The translations under genes and the position numbers were made by a program. From the NCBI GenBank assembly GCA_964614345.1, contig CAZTLP010000015.1:1-26619 (forward strand): a stretch of DNA of 26,619 bases. The letters are read 5' to 3'. Positions 1 through 7,442 of this stretch are shown here, one piece after another; positions within the stretch are counted from its first letter, which is position 1; every line of letters starts with the position of its first letter. Origin of the DNA: AEGEAN-183 sp964614345 (GTDB taxonomy: Bacteria; Pseudomonadota; Gammaproteobacteria; Magnimaribacterales; Magnimaribacteraceae). Under the pieces are notes generated by a model. It saw only the letters and a program-made list of their open reading frames with translations. It did no database searches and was not told the origin of the DNA.

Positions 1-337
1 TTTCTTCTTGTCAGATCTTTGAGTTGTGAATTTATTAACTCTAGTTTTTCATTATCTTCTTCAATACTTGAAATTTTCTTTCTAAGCTCTTGATTTGTTT
101 GCCAAATATCTAAGACTTTTTTAATAAATATGCCTGGAACTTCAACAGTCTTATATAAAGGTAGAAGTAGATCGTGGGCATATCCTCTTATTTCATCTGA
201 AGCTTTATATTTAATATCAACGAGCAGAAGAGAAAGACAAATTATAAAAGAAATTATAAAACTAGTTGCAGTTATAGGCCTTACTGCAAATATTGCCTCA
301 CTAGTTATCTTAGATACTTTATGATCCCCTCTACTCA
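1..337 (-). CDS. mreC: Rod shape-determining protein MreC, N-terminal part (runs off the window)
   Basis: The frame opens at ATG 337 (minus), reads MSRGDHKVSKITSEAIF and stays open to base 1, giving about 112 residues. A cytoplasmic N-terminus is followed by one hydrophobic segment at about residues 20-40 (ITATSFIISFIICLSLLLVD). After it comes a periplasmic stretch with the usual lead-in (GYAHDLLLPLYKTVEVPG) and a coiled coil (QELRKKISSIEEDNEKLEL). This is the MreC layout: one membrane anchor, a coiled coil, then a beta-rich periplasmic domain that lies outside the window. MreC links the MreB filament to the periplasmic elongation machinery (PBP2/RodA). It lies 45 bases downstream of mreB on the same strand, the conserved mreBC order. 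No strong Shine-Dalgarno is visible. Identity rests on topology and neighbour rather than a catalytic motif. Confidence 0.88.
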
Positions 338-382
338 TTAAAGAGATAATACCGAGCTAAAGAAAGAAAGAAAACTGATTAC

Positions 383-1420
383 TTATTCTGTGGACAAAAG
401 GTCAATATCATACTTATCCATTATCTCTAGAGCTCTTCCACCACCTCTAGCCACACAAGTCAAAGGATCTTCAGCAACAATTACAGGTACTCCTGTTTGA
501 CTGGAGATTAAAATCTCAATATCTCTAAGCTTCGCACCGCCCCCTGTAAGCACAATACCCCTTTCAGATATATCTGCACTCAACTCAGGTGGAGATTGTT
601 CAAGAGCTGATCTAATTGCCTGAACTATAGAAGAAAGAGGTTCCAACATAGCATCATAAATTTGTTTGCTTTCCATGGAAAAGGTAACCGGAGTTCCTTC
701 AGCGAGATTTCTCCCTCTTACTTCCATTTCTAAATTCTCTGCATCTGGAGAAGCTGCACCTATTTCATGCTTAATTCTTTCTGCCGTAGAGTCACCAACC
801 AGTACCCCTTGATTTCTCCTTATGTAAGCAATAATAGCTTCATCTAATCTATCGCCACCTACTTTGAGAGAATTAGAATAAACAACTCCGTTTAAAGCCA
901 AAATAGCCACTTCTGTGGTTCCACCTCCAATGTCTACGACCATTGATCCACTTGCTTCCTCAACCGGCAACCCTGCTCCAATTGCTGCTGCCATTGGCTC
1001 TTCAATAAGTCTAACTTCCCTGGCCCCAGCTTTTAACACTGATTCTCTAATAGCTCTCCTTTCAACTTGAGTAGACTGACAGGGCACACATACTAAAATT
1101 CTAGGGCTTGGACGAACATAGCTGTCTTCATGAACAGCTTGTATAAAATGTTTTAACATTTCTTCGGTTACTTGAAAGTCTGCTATAACTCCATCCTTTA
1201 GAGGTCTGATTGCAGATATATTCCCTGGAGTTCTTCCAAGCATCTTTTTGGCTTCGCCACCAACAGCTACAACTGTTCTCTGACCTGCTTGAGTTTTAAT
1301 AGCCACGACAGAAGGCTCATCAAGAATTATCCCTTTTTCCCTTACATAAACTAAGGTATTGGCTGTCCCTAAATCTATAGAAAGATCGTTTGAAAATAAT
1401 CCCTTTAAACGTTTTAACAT
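383..1420 (-). CDS. mreB: Rod shape-determining protein MreB (bacterial actin)
   Basis: This 345-residue protein is near the usual MreB length (about 347). MreB is the ATP-dependent actin-like filament under the inner membrane that directs lateral wall synthesis. It starts with the typical membrane-binding amphipathic N-terminus (MLKRLKGLFSNDLSIDLG). Phosphate 1 motif DLGTANT is at 16-22. The phosphate 2 segment reads VVDIGGGTTEVA, and adenosine-motif residues appear in RGIVLTGGGAKLRD. RTPGNISAIRPLKDGVIADF and RNLAEGTPVTFSM are highly conserved family segments. The start at 1420 aligns with the family start, so upstream alternatives are unnecessary. mreC follows on the same strand and gatCAB diverges 113 bases away, as in Pseudomonas. 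A candidate promoter sits at 1456-1484. Confidence 0.98.
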   Translation of the reverse strand: MLKRLKGLFSNDLSIDLGTANTLVYVREKGIILDEPSVVAIKTQAGQRTVVAVGGEAKKMLGRTPGNISAIRPLKDGVIADFQVTEEMLKHFIQAVHEDSYVRPSPRILVCVPCQSTQVERRAIRESVLKAGAREVRLIEEPMAAAIGAGLPVEEASGSMVVDIGGGTTEVAILALNGVVYSNSLKVGGDRLDEAIIAYIRRNQGVLVGDSTAERIKHEIGAASPDAENLEMEVRGRNLAEGTPVTFSMESKQIYDAMLEPLSSIVQAIRSALEQSPPELSADISERGIVLTGGGAKLRDIEILISSQTGVPVIVAEDPLTCVARGGGRALEIMDKYDIDLLSTE

Positions 1421-1455
1421 TAGTTACCAAAAATTGAATTTTTTAAAAGAGGGCT

Positions 1456-1484
1456 ACTCTAGCAACAGCTTAGTTTTTGAGCAA
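1456..1484 (-). promoter_or_regulatory. Candidate sigma70-type promoter for mreBC
   Basis: On the minus strand, a -35 box TTGCTC (1484-1479) is separated by exactly 17 bases from a -10 box TAGAGT (1461-1456). Transcription would start near 1449 and give a leader of about 28 bases before the mreB ATG at 1420. The boxes match the consensus at 3/6 and 4/6 positions, so the call rests mainly on perfect spacing and location in the only gap of the divergent mreB/gatC pair. Confidence 0.33.
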
Positions 1485-1533
1485 GGAACAATATGCTACA
1501 TTAGCCACATTTCTACATTAAAACTTATTATTT

Positions 1534-1830
1534 ATGACTCTTAAAAATAAAGATCTAGAACAAATAGCTTATTTAGCTCGAATTAATATAAATAAAAAGA
1601 GCTTCCCTTCTTTAAAAAAAGAGTTAGAAAGTATTTTAGAGCTAGTAGCTAAGATGGATTCGGTAAACACAGAATCAGTAGTTCCTATGTCTCATCCTCT
1701 AGATATATCTCAACCTCTTAGAAAAGATGAGGTTACTGAAAAAGATGATAGAAAGAATTTACAAAAAAATGCACCTCTGGAAAAAGCTGGTCTCTTTATG
1801 GTGCCAAAAGTAATAGATGAGGATGCTTAA
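1534..1830 (+). CDS. gatC: Asp-tRNA(Asn)/Glu-tRNA(Gln) amidotransferase subunit C
   Basis: This 98-residue protein has the compact helical layout of GatC, which wraps around GatA and stabilises the GatCAB complex. Family signatures are an N-terminal KDLEQIAYLARI helix, the ELESILELVAKMDSVNTESV segment and the MSHPLDISQPLRKDEV belt that contacts GatA. VPKVI near the C-terminus matches the usual ending. It begins at ATG 1534. No strong ribosome binding site is visible, and the leader shared with mreB is short. The stop codon TAA (1828-1830) shares its last base with the gatA start (TAATG), so translation of the two is likely coupled. Confidence 0.96.
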   Translation: MTLKNKDLEQIAYLARININKKSFPSLKKELESILELVAKMDSVNTESVVPMSHPLDISQPLRKDEVTEKDDRKNLQKNAPLEKAGLFMVPKVIDEDA

Positions 1831-3290
1831 TGGAGGAATTTTATAAACTTTCCATAAAGGAAAAATTAAGAGGGTTAAGGGAATCTACATTTTCAAGCCT
1901 GGAGTTAACTGAATCTTATCTTCAAAGAATTAAGAAAATAGATAAAAAGATAAATAGCTTCATAACTGTCCTTGAAGACAAGGCAATAGAAAGTGCAAAA
2001 GAGTCTGACAAGAGATACAGGGAAGGATCTGCCCTACCCCTAGATGGGATTCCTATAGCTCATAAAGATATTTTCTGTACTGAGGGAATCCTTACCACTT
2101 GTGGTTCTAAAATGTTATCCAACTTCGTATCTCCGTATTCTTCAACTGTGGTAGAGAATTTTTCAGAAAATGGTTGTGTTGTTTTGGGGAAAACCAACAT
2201 GGACGAGTTCGCTATGGGTTCTTCTAATGAAACAAGCTATTTTGGAATAGTAAAGAATCCCTGGAAAAGAAACTATGTACCAGGGGGATCTTCTGGAGGT
2301 TCAGCAGCTTGTGTTTCTGCGGGCCTAGCTTCAGGGGCTACAGCTACTGACACTGGTGGTTCAATAAGGCAACCAGCAGCTCTTTGCGGATTAACAGGAA
2401 TTAAACCAACTTATGGAAGGGTTTCTAGGTACGGCATGATAGCCTTTGCTTCTAGTTTAGATCAGGGTGGTGTTTTGACTAAGTCAGCTGAAGATGCGGC
2501 CTATCTTCTTAAGGCCATGTCAGGTCATGACCCCAAAGACTCTACAAGCTTGAATGTAGATGTGCCAGACTTTGTTGAGGAAATTTCTGAAGATATTAAG
2601 GGCTTAAAGATTGGTTTACCTAAACAATTCTTTTCTATGGATTTACCTGATTACATAGAAAAAAGTATTAATGAGAGTATTGAGATATTTAAGAAACTTG
2701 GAGTTGAAATAAAAGAAGTAGATTTGCCGCATATAGATCTTTCTTTACCCATATATTACGTCATTGCTCCAGCTGAATGTTCAGCTAATTTATCTAGATA
2801 TGATGGTGTTAAATTTGGTTACAGATGCGAAGATCCAAAGGATCTAGATGACCTTTATATGCGTACAAGAGAAGAAGGTTTTGGTGCAGAAGTTAAAAGA
2901 AGAATATTGATTGGAACTTATGCTCTTTCTGCAGGATACTATGATGCTTACTATTTAAAGGCACAAAAATGCAGAAGACTTGTAGCTGATGACTTTAGTA
3001 AAGCTTTTAAATCAGTAGATTTTATTCTTTCTCCGACTGCGCCAGACATTTCCTTCCCTATAGGTGATAAAACCTCAGATCCAGTTGAAATGTACAAACA
3101 AGATATTTTTACCATCCCTGCTAACTTAGCCGGCCTACCAGGTATTTCATTTCCTTGTGGAGAGCATCAAGGACTGCCTTTAGGGGTGCAGCTTGTCGCA
3201 GATAATTTAAATGAGAGTAAATTGCTAAGAATGGCTCACTATTTCCAATTAAATACTGATTGGCATGAAACTTGGCCAGAAATTGAATAA
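1830..3290 (+). CDS. gatA: Asp-tRNA(Asn)/Glu-tRNA(Gln) amidotransferase subunit A (amidase)
   Basis: GatA is the amidase subunit that releases ammonia from glutamine (or asparagine) and channels it to GatB. The 486-residue length is standard. The amidase-signature Ser-cis-Ser-Lys triad is intact: Lys79 in IPIAHKDIF, Ser154 in PGGSSGGSA and Ser178 in DTGGSIRQPAALCG. The glycine/serine-rich amidase signature spans about 150-190. The C-terminal SFPCGEHQGLPLGVQLVADN segment is also typical. It overlaps gatC by one base and its TAA shares a base with the gatB start, giving the same TAATG junction at both ends. The three subunits are therefore a coupled operon made in equal stoichiometry. Confidence 0.98.
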   Translation: MEEFYKLSIKEKLRGLRESTFSSLELTESYLQRIKKIDKKINSFITVLEDKAIESAKESDKRYREGSALPLDGIPIAHKDIFCTEGILTTCGSKMLSNFVSPYSSTVVENFSENGCVVLGKTNMDEFAMGSSNETSYFGIVKNPWKRNYVPGGSSGGSAACVSAGLASGATATDTGGSIRQPAALCGLTGIKPTYGRVSRYGMIAFASSLDQGGVLTKSAEDAAYLLKAMSGHDPKDSTSLNVDVPDFVEEISEDIKGLKIGLPKQFFSMDLPDYIEKSINESIEIFKKLGVEIKEVDLPHIDLSLPIYYVIAPAECSANLSRYDGVKFGYRCEDPKDLDDLYMRTREEGFGAEVKRRILIGTYALSAGYYDAYYLKAQKCRRLVADDFSKAFKSVDFILSPTAPDISFPIGDKTSDPVEMYKQDIFTIPANLAGLPGISFPCGEHQGLPLGVQLVADNLNESKLLRMAHYFQLNTDWHETWPEIE

Positions 3291-4738
3291 TGGATAAAGA
3301 AATGTCTAACTGGGAAGCCGTCATTGGTCTTGAAGTTCATGTCCAATTGGCAACAAAATCTAAAATCTTTTCGGGAGCAAGTACTCTTTTTGGATCCCCT
3401 CCTAACACACAAGCTTGCAACATAGACCTAGGGATGCCAGGAGTGCTTCCAGTGTTGAACAAGGAAGTTTTAAAGATGGCAATCAAATTTGGTCTAGCTA
3501 TCAATGCTAATATTAATAGCCCTACTCAATTCGCTAGAAAGAATTATTTCTACCCTGACCTACCAAAGGGATATCAAATCAGTCAACTGGATAACCCCAT
3601 TGTTGAAGGGGGCTTTCTACAAATAGAAATTGATGGAGAAAAACCAAAAAAAATAGGTATTACACGAGCTCATCTAGAAGAAGATGCCGGAAAGTCTTTA
3701 CATGAAGAGTTTGAAAACCATAGCGGAATAGACCTAAACAGGGCAGGAACACCACTACTTGAAATAGTCTCCGAACCAGAATTAAGTACCCCGGAAGAAG
3801 CAGTCTCCTACTTAAAGAGAATTCATTCCATCATAAAACATCTAGAGATTTCTGATGGGAACATGGCTGAAGGATCAATGAGATGCGACGCCAATGTTTC
3901 AGTAAGAAAGAAAGGGAGTGATGAGCTAGGAACAAGAACAGAGACTAAGAATGTGAATTCATTTAGATTTGTTGAAAAAGCAATAAAACATGAAATAACT
4001 AGACAAATAAAGATTCTAGAGTCTGGAGAAAAAATTACTCAAGAAACACGGCTGTATGATTCTCAACTTGATGAAACCAGATCCATGAGATCAAAAGAAT
4101 TTGCTAATGATTATAGATATTTTCCTGAACCTGACTTGCTACCAGTAGTTTTAGATAAAAAATTCATTGAATCAGTAAAAAATGAAATGCCTGAACTTTC
4201 AGAAGATAAGAAAAATAGACTGATAGAAGAATACAAATTAAGTGATTACGATGCTGAAGTACTTTCTGTTGATCCAAATCTATCGAAATATTTTGAAGAA
4301 GTTGTTATTAATTCAAGTAATCCAAAATTAGCAGCAAATTGGGTAATGGGAGATCTTTCGGCTTTCCTTAATAAAGATAATTTATCTATTCAAGATACAA
4401 GAGTGAATGCAACAAATCTAGGAACCCTTCTTACAAGAATTGAAGATTCAACTATTTCAGGAAAAATAGCCAAAGAAGTATTCGAAGAGATGTGGCTTTC
4501 TCAAAAAGATCCAGATGAAATTATTGAAGAAAAAGGCCTTAAACAGGTAACTGACTCATCAGAAATTGAAAGGGTTATTGATAAGGTGTTCGAAGAAAAT
4601 TCTTCCCAATTAGAACAATACAAATCTGGAAAGGAAAAATTATTTGGCTTTTTTGTTGGGCAAGTTATGAAGGAGTCTAAAGGGAAAGCTAATCCTGGAC
4701 AGGTCAATAAACTTTTAAAGGATAAGCTAAAAGAATAA
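3290..4738 (+). CDS. gatB: Asp-tRNA(Asn)/Glu-tRNA(Gln) amidotransferase subunit B
   Basis: GatB is the kinase/transamidase subunit. It phosphorylates the side chain of misacylated Glu-tRNA(Gln) or Asp-tRNA(Asn) and amidates it with ammonia from GatA. The 482-residue protein opens with the signature EAVIGLEVHVQLATKSKIFS. It carries PDLPKGYQISQ, the LEEDAGKSLH segment and the IDLNRAGTPLLEIVSEPE motif of the cradle domain. DANVSVRKKGSDELGTRTE and VNSFRFVEKAI follow. A helical/YqeY-type tRNA-binding tail ends in GKANPGQVNKLLKDKL. It is translationally coupled to gatA. Its 3' end overlaps the convergent regulator gene by 12 bases, leaving no room for an intergenic terminator. Confidence 0.98.
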   Translation: MDKEMSNWEAVIGLEVHVQLATKSKIFSGASTLFGSPPNTQACNIDLGMPGVLPVLNKEVLKMAIKFGLAINANINSPTQFARKNYFYPDLPKGYQISQLDNPIVEGGFLQIEIDGEKPKKIGITRAHLEEDAGKSLHEEFENHSGIDLNRAGTPLLEIVSEPELSTPEEAVSYLKRIHSIIKHLEISDGNMAEGSMRCDANVSVRKKGSDELGTRTETKNVNSFRFVEKAIKHEITRQIKILESGEKITQETRLYDSQLDETRSMRSKEFANDYRYFPEPDLLPVVLDKKFIESVKNEMPELSEDKKNRLIEEYKLSDYDAEVLSVDPNLSKYFEEVVINSSNPKLAANWVMGDLSAFLNKDNLSIQDTRVNATNLGTLLTRIEDSTISGKIAKEVFEEMWLSQKDPDEIIEEKGLKQVTDSSEIERVIDKVFEENSSQLEQYKSGKEKLFGFFVGQVMKESKGKANPGQVNKLLKDKLKE

Positions 4739-5314
4739 TCTATCTTGTAGATGCAAGTTAAGCATATTCCTAAAGTCTTTTAATATTTTTTTTCTTTCTT
4801 CCACTGGTAAGTGAACCACATGGTCTATAAATCCATAAAAACTCAGTATAAATAAATCCGTTTGTCTTTCCACGACACTAGGTGTTTTTCCAGGCCATCC
4901 CCGCTTAATTAAATTTTTTATCTTCCCGGATAAGATTTTTTTATTATCTTCCCTAAACTCCAAGCATTTAGGTAAAAAACTACAGGCTTCCCAATGCAAA
5001 TCTGCATCAGAACTTAAATTGTTTACAAAATCTTCTAAGAAATCATCGAAAATTTTTTTAAAATCTCCTGGAGTTCTTGCCTCTTTTACTTTTTTATCCA
5101 AAACCTTATGAGTAGCCTTCCAATCTTTTTTCGCTTGAAGATGAAAGATATCTTCCATAGAAGCGTAATATTTAGTTACTTCAGAATAATCTATACCCAG
5201 TTCTTTAGAAATGGTTAACAAATGAATATCATCTATGTTTCGAAGCCTACGAACAGATCTAATGCCTTCTTCGATAATTCTGTCTCTTAATTTTTTCTGT
5301 TGTTTAGCAATCAT
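4727..5314 (-). CDS. Divergent TetR/AcrR-family transcriptional regulator
   Basis: The 195-residue length fits TetR-type one-component repressors. Residues 10-55 read as a TetR DNA-binding domain: a first helix (DRIIEEGIRSVRRL), then helix-turn-helix LLTISKELGIDYSEVTKYYASMEDIFHLQ. This matches the family pattern of IA..aGvs...lY.yF.sKe.L, with Tyr-Tyr in place of the usual YxYF and MED in place of SKE. The all-helical remainder (30-195) would be the ligand-binding and dimer domain, too diverged to predict a ligand. ATG 5314 is preceded by AAGGA. It is last in the acyl-CoA ligase/hydratase cluster, so an acyl-CoA or fatty-acid effector is a reasonable inference. The 3' end overlaps gatB by 12 bases. 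Confidence 0.72.
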   Translation of the reverse strand: MIAKQQKKLRDRIIEEGIRSVRRLRNIDDIHLLTISKELGIDYSEVTKYYASMEDIFHLQAKKDWKATHKVLDKKVKEARTPGDFKKIFDDFLEDFVNNLSSDADLHWEACSFLPKCLEFREDNKKILSGKIKNLIKRGWPGKTPSVVERQTDLFILSFYGFIDHVVHLPVEERKKILKDFRNMLNLHLQDRLFF

Positions 5315-5346
5315 TTTCCTTGAATATTTAAGATTAAATAATACTA

Positions 5347-5802
5347 TTAAGTTATAAACATTGATAAAGATTCTGCTACAAAAGCTGGCTTGTCAACTCC
5401 ATCTATTTCCATAGTTATTTCAGTTTTCATTAAATACCTTCCATCACCTTTATCATCAACTGAAACTACCTTGCTAAGAGTTCTTACTTTCGAGCCCACA
5501 TTCACAGGGTTAATGAACCTCACCTTATCCAATCCATAATTAAACACATGTTTTAGATTCTCAGGGGCTAAAACAGCCTGTGAAGTTAAGTGCGGAATCA
5601 GAGAAAGAGATAAAAACCCATGAGCTATTGTGGATCCAAATAACGGTGTTGCTTTTTCAGGATCAACATGAATAAATTGGTGATCTAGAGTGGTATCAGC
5701 AAACTGATTGATCCTTTCTTGATCCACCTCAAACCATTCTGAAGTACCAATTTCTTTCCCCACGTAATCAACTAACTTTTCTGCCGGTACTAGTCCTATC
5801 AT
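5347..5802 (-). CDS. MaoC-like (NodN subfamily) hotdog-fold enoyl-CoA hydratase
   Basis: A 151-residue single hotdog domain of the MaoC family, which adds water to 2-enoyl-CoA with R stereochemistry. The catalytic Asp40 and His45 are in FADTTLDHQFIHVDPEKA. This has the DHQxIH spacing of the NodN-like branch rather than DxNPLH of PhaJ-type hydratases. The following GSTIAHGFLSLSLIP is the family's second signature, with the hotdog helix. ATG 5802 has a strong Shine-Dalgarno (AGGAG, 8 bases upstream) inside the end of the ligase gene, one base after that gene's stop. The tight coupling suggests it acts on CoA esters made by the ligase. The exact substrate cannot be read from sequence; a non-catalytic or thioesterase-like role is less likely because both residues are present. 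Confidence 0.88.
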   Translation of the reverse strand: MIGLVPAEKLVDYVGKEIGTSEWFEVDQERINQFADTTLDHQFIHVDPEKATPLFGSTIAHGFLSLSLIPHLTSQAVLAPENLKHVFNYGLDKVRFINPVNVGSKVRTLSKVVSVDDKGDGRYLMKTEITMEIDGVDKPAFVAESLSMFIT

Positions 5803-5803
5803 A

Positions 5804-7432
5804 TTATTCTCCTGACTTTATTAAATGTTCTTTATATTCATCCCTTAAATCTGTCTTCAATAATTTTCCTGTTGCCGTGTGAGGAAGTTCTGAAACAAAA
5901 ATTACATCATCTGGCATCCACCACTTAGCAACCTTATCTTCCAAGAAAGCTAAAATATCTTCTTTTGAGGGGTCTTTACCATCTACTTTAACAATCAATA
6001 ATAAAGGTCTTTCATCCCATTTTTTATGCAAGACTCCAATTACACAAGCTTCGGCTACCTCAGGATGACCGACTGCAGCGTTTTCTAGATCTATTGAACT
6101 TATCCACTCCCCTCCTGACTTTATAACATCTTTACTCCTGTCAACAATTTCCATGGATCCTTCTGGGTGAATCTTGGCTACATCACCAGTATCAAACCAT
6201 CCATTCTCATCCAAAGAACTTTCGTTGGTTTTGAAATATCTCTCAACAATCGTAGGCCCTTTTACAAGTAGACGACCGAAAGCAACTCCGTCTTTAGGTA
6301 GTTCATTACCTTCATCGTCTGCAATAGTCATTTCGACCCCAAAAAAAGCCTTCCCCTGTTTCTCTTGGAGGTCGTAGCGACTCTCAATGTCCATGTTATC
6401 CATTTCAGCTGTTCTGCTTGTGGCAGTTCCTAAAGGACTCATTTCAGTCATACCCCAACCATGCATAAGAAAAACATTATGTTTTTCTTCGAATTCTTGA
6501 ATCATAGCTCTTGGAGCTGCAGACCCTCCGACTAATGCAGTAGTAACTGAATCTAAAGTTTGATTTGTTTCATTTAAATATTGCAGTAGACCTAGCCAAA
6601 CAGTTGGCACTCCCATCAAAAGATCCGGTTTTTCTTGATCAATAAGTTCAAAGATAGAAGCTCCATCCATCATAGGACCAGGTAAGACTAATTTAGCACC
6701 AAACATCGCTGAAGCATAAGGGATGCCCCAAGCATTAACATGAAACATTGGGACTACAGGTAAAATTACAGAAGAGCTTGATACTTTGCCAACATTACCA
6801 GAGCTAACAATCCAAGTATGCAAAAGCGTTGATCTATGAGAGTACAGTACCCCTTTAGGGTTGCCTGTTGTTCCAGAGGTATAACAAAGACTAGAAGCCG
6901 TATTTTCATCAAAAACAGGCCAATCATACTCAGTTGGCTCATCGGCTATTAATTCTTCATAACAAATTACATTTTTTAACTCAGTTTCAGGCATATGTTC
7001 TTTATCTGTAAGAACGATGATTCCTTTTATGCCTTCGAGAGAATCACTGATTGATTCAACAAGCGGTACGAAAGTTAAATCTACAAAAAGATACTTATTT
7101 TCAGCATGATTTATTATATAAATCAATTGTTCTGGAAAAAGTCTTGGATTAACAGTGTTTACTACACAGCCTATACCGGATACGCCAAAATATAACTCAA
7201 AATGTCTAAAGGTATTCCAAGCTAAAGTACCCACAACATCACCTTGCTGTAAACCAAGTTTTCCTAGTGCATTAGCTAACTTTCTAGATCTGTTGGCAGC
7301 ATCCTTGAGTGTATATCTATGTATTGGGCCTTCTACAGTTCTTGAAACAATCTCTGTATCAGTATGATATATCTCAGCATGTTCAATTAAGCCAGATATC
7401 AATAACTGGCCATCTTGCATATTTCCTAGCAT
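5804..7432 (-). CDS. AlkK-like medium/long-chain fatty acyl-CoA ligase
   Basis: A 542-residue member of the ANL (acyl-CoA synthetase) superfamily that activates a fatty acid with ATP to an acyl-adenylate, then to the CoA thioester. The ATP-grasping loop YTSGTTGNPKG is at 184-194. The GWGMTEMSP substrate/AMP motif follows in the middle of the protein. GWFDTGD, the hinge D-RSKD and the IKSGGEWISS A8 motif follow later. The catalytic lysine Lys523 lies in PHTATGKLLK. The N-terminus (MLGNMQDGQLLISGLIEHA) and the NTVNPRLFPEQLIYIINHAE segment resemble AlkK of Pseudomonas, a medium-chain ligase of alkane degradation, more than FadD. GAGGG lies just upstream of ATG 7432, 10 bases after the GH84 gene. 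It is followed at once by the MaoC gene. Chain length preference is not determinable here. Confidence 0.9.
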   Translation of the reverse strand: MLGNMQDGQLLISGLIEHAEIYHTDTEIVSRTVEGPIHRYTLKDAANRSRKLANALGKLGLQQGDVVGTLAWNTFRHFELYFGVSGIGCVVNTVNPRLFPEQLIYIINHAENKYLFVDLTFVPLVESISDSLEGIKGIIVLTDKEHMPETELKNVICYEELIADEPTEYDWPVFDENTASSLCYTSGTTGNPKGVLYSHRSTLLHTWIVSSGNVGKVSSSSVILPVVPMFHVNAWGIPYASAMFGAKLVLPGPMMDGASIFELIDQEKPDLLMGVPTVWLGLLQYLNETNQTLDSVTTALVGGSAAPRAMIQEFEEKHNVFLMHGWGMTEMSPLGTATSRTAEMDNMDIESRYDLQEKQGKAFFGVEMTIADDEGNELPKDGVAFGRLLVKGPTIVERYFKTNESSLDENGWFDTGDVAKIHPEGSMEIVDRSKDVIKSGGEWISSIDLENAAVGHPEVAEACVIGVLHKKWDERPLLLIVKVDGKDPSKEDILAFLEDKVAKWWMPDDVIFVSELPHTATGKLLKTDLRDEYKEHLIKSGE

Positions 7433-7442
7433 TTTTTCCCTC

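Noticed and set aside
130..324. Plus-strand 64-residue open frame
   Set aside because: It is antisense to the mreC coding frame, which explains the region better through its membrane anchor, coiled coil and place after mreB.
1470..1510. Promoter for gatCAB
   Set aside because: TTTTGA and TACATT at 16 bases, or TATGCT alone, can be picked out, but none is clearly better than chance in this AT-rich gap.
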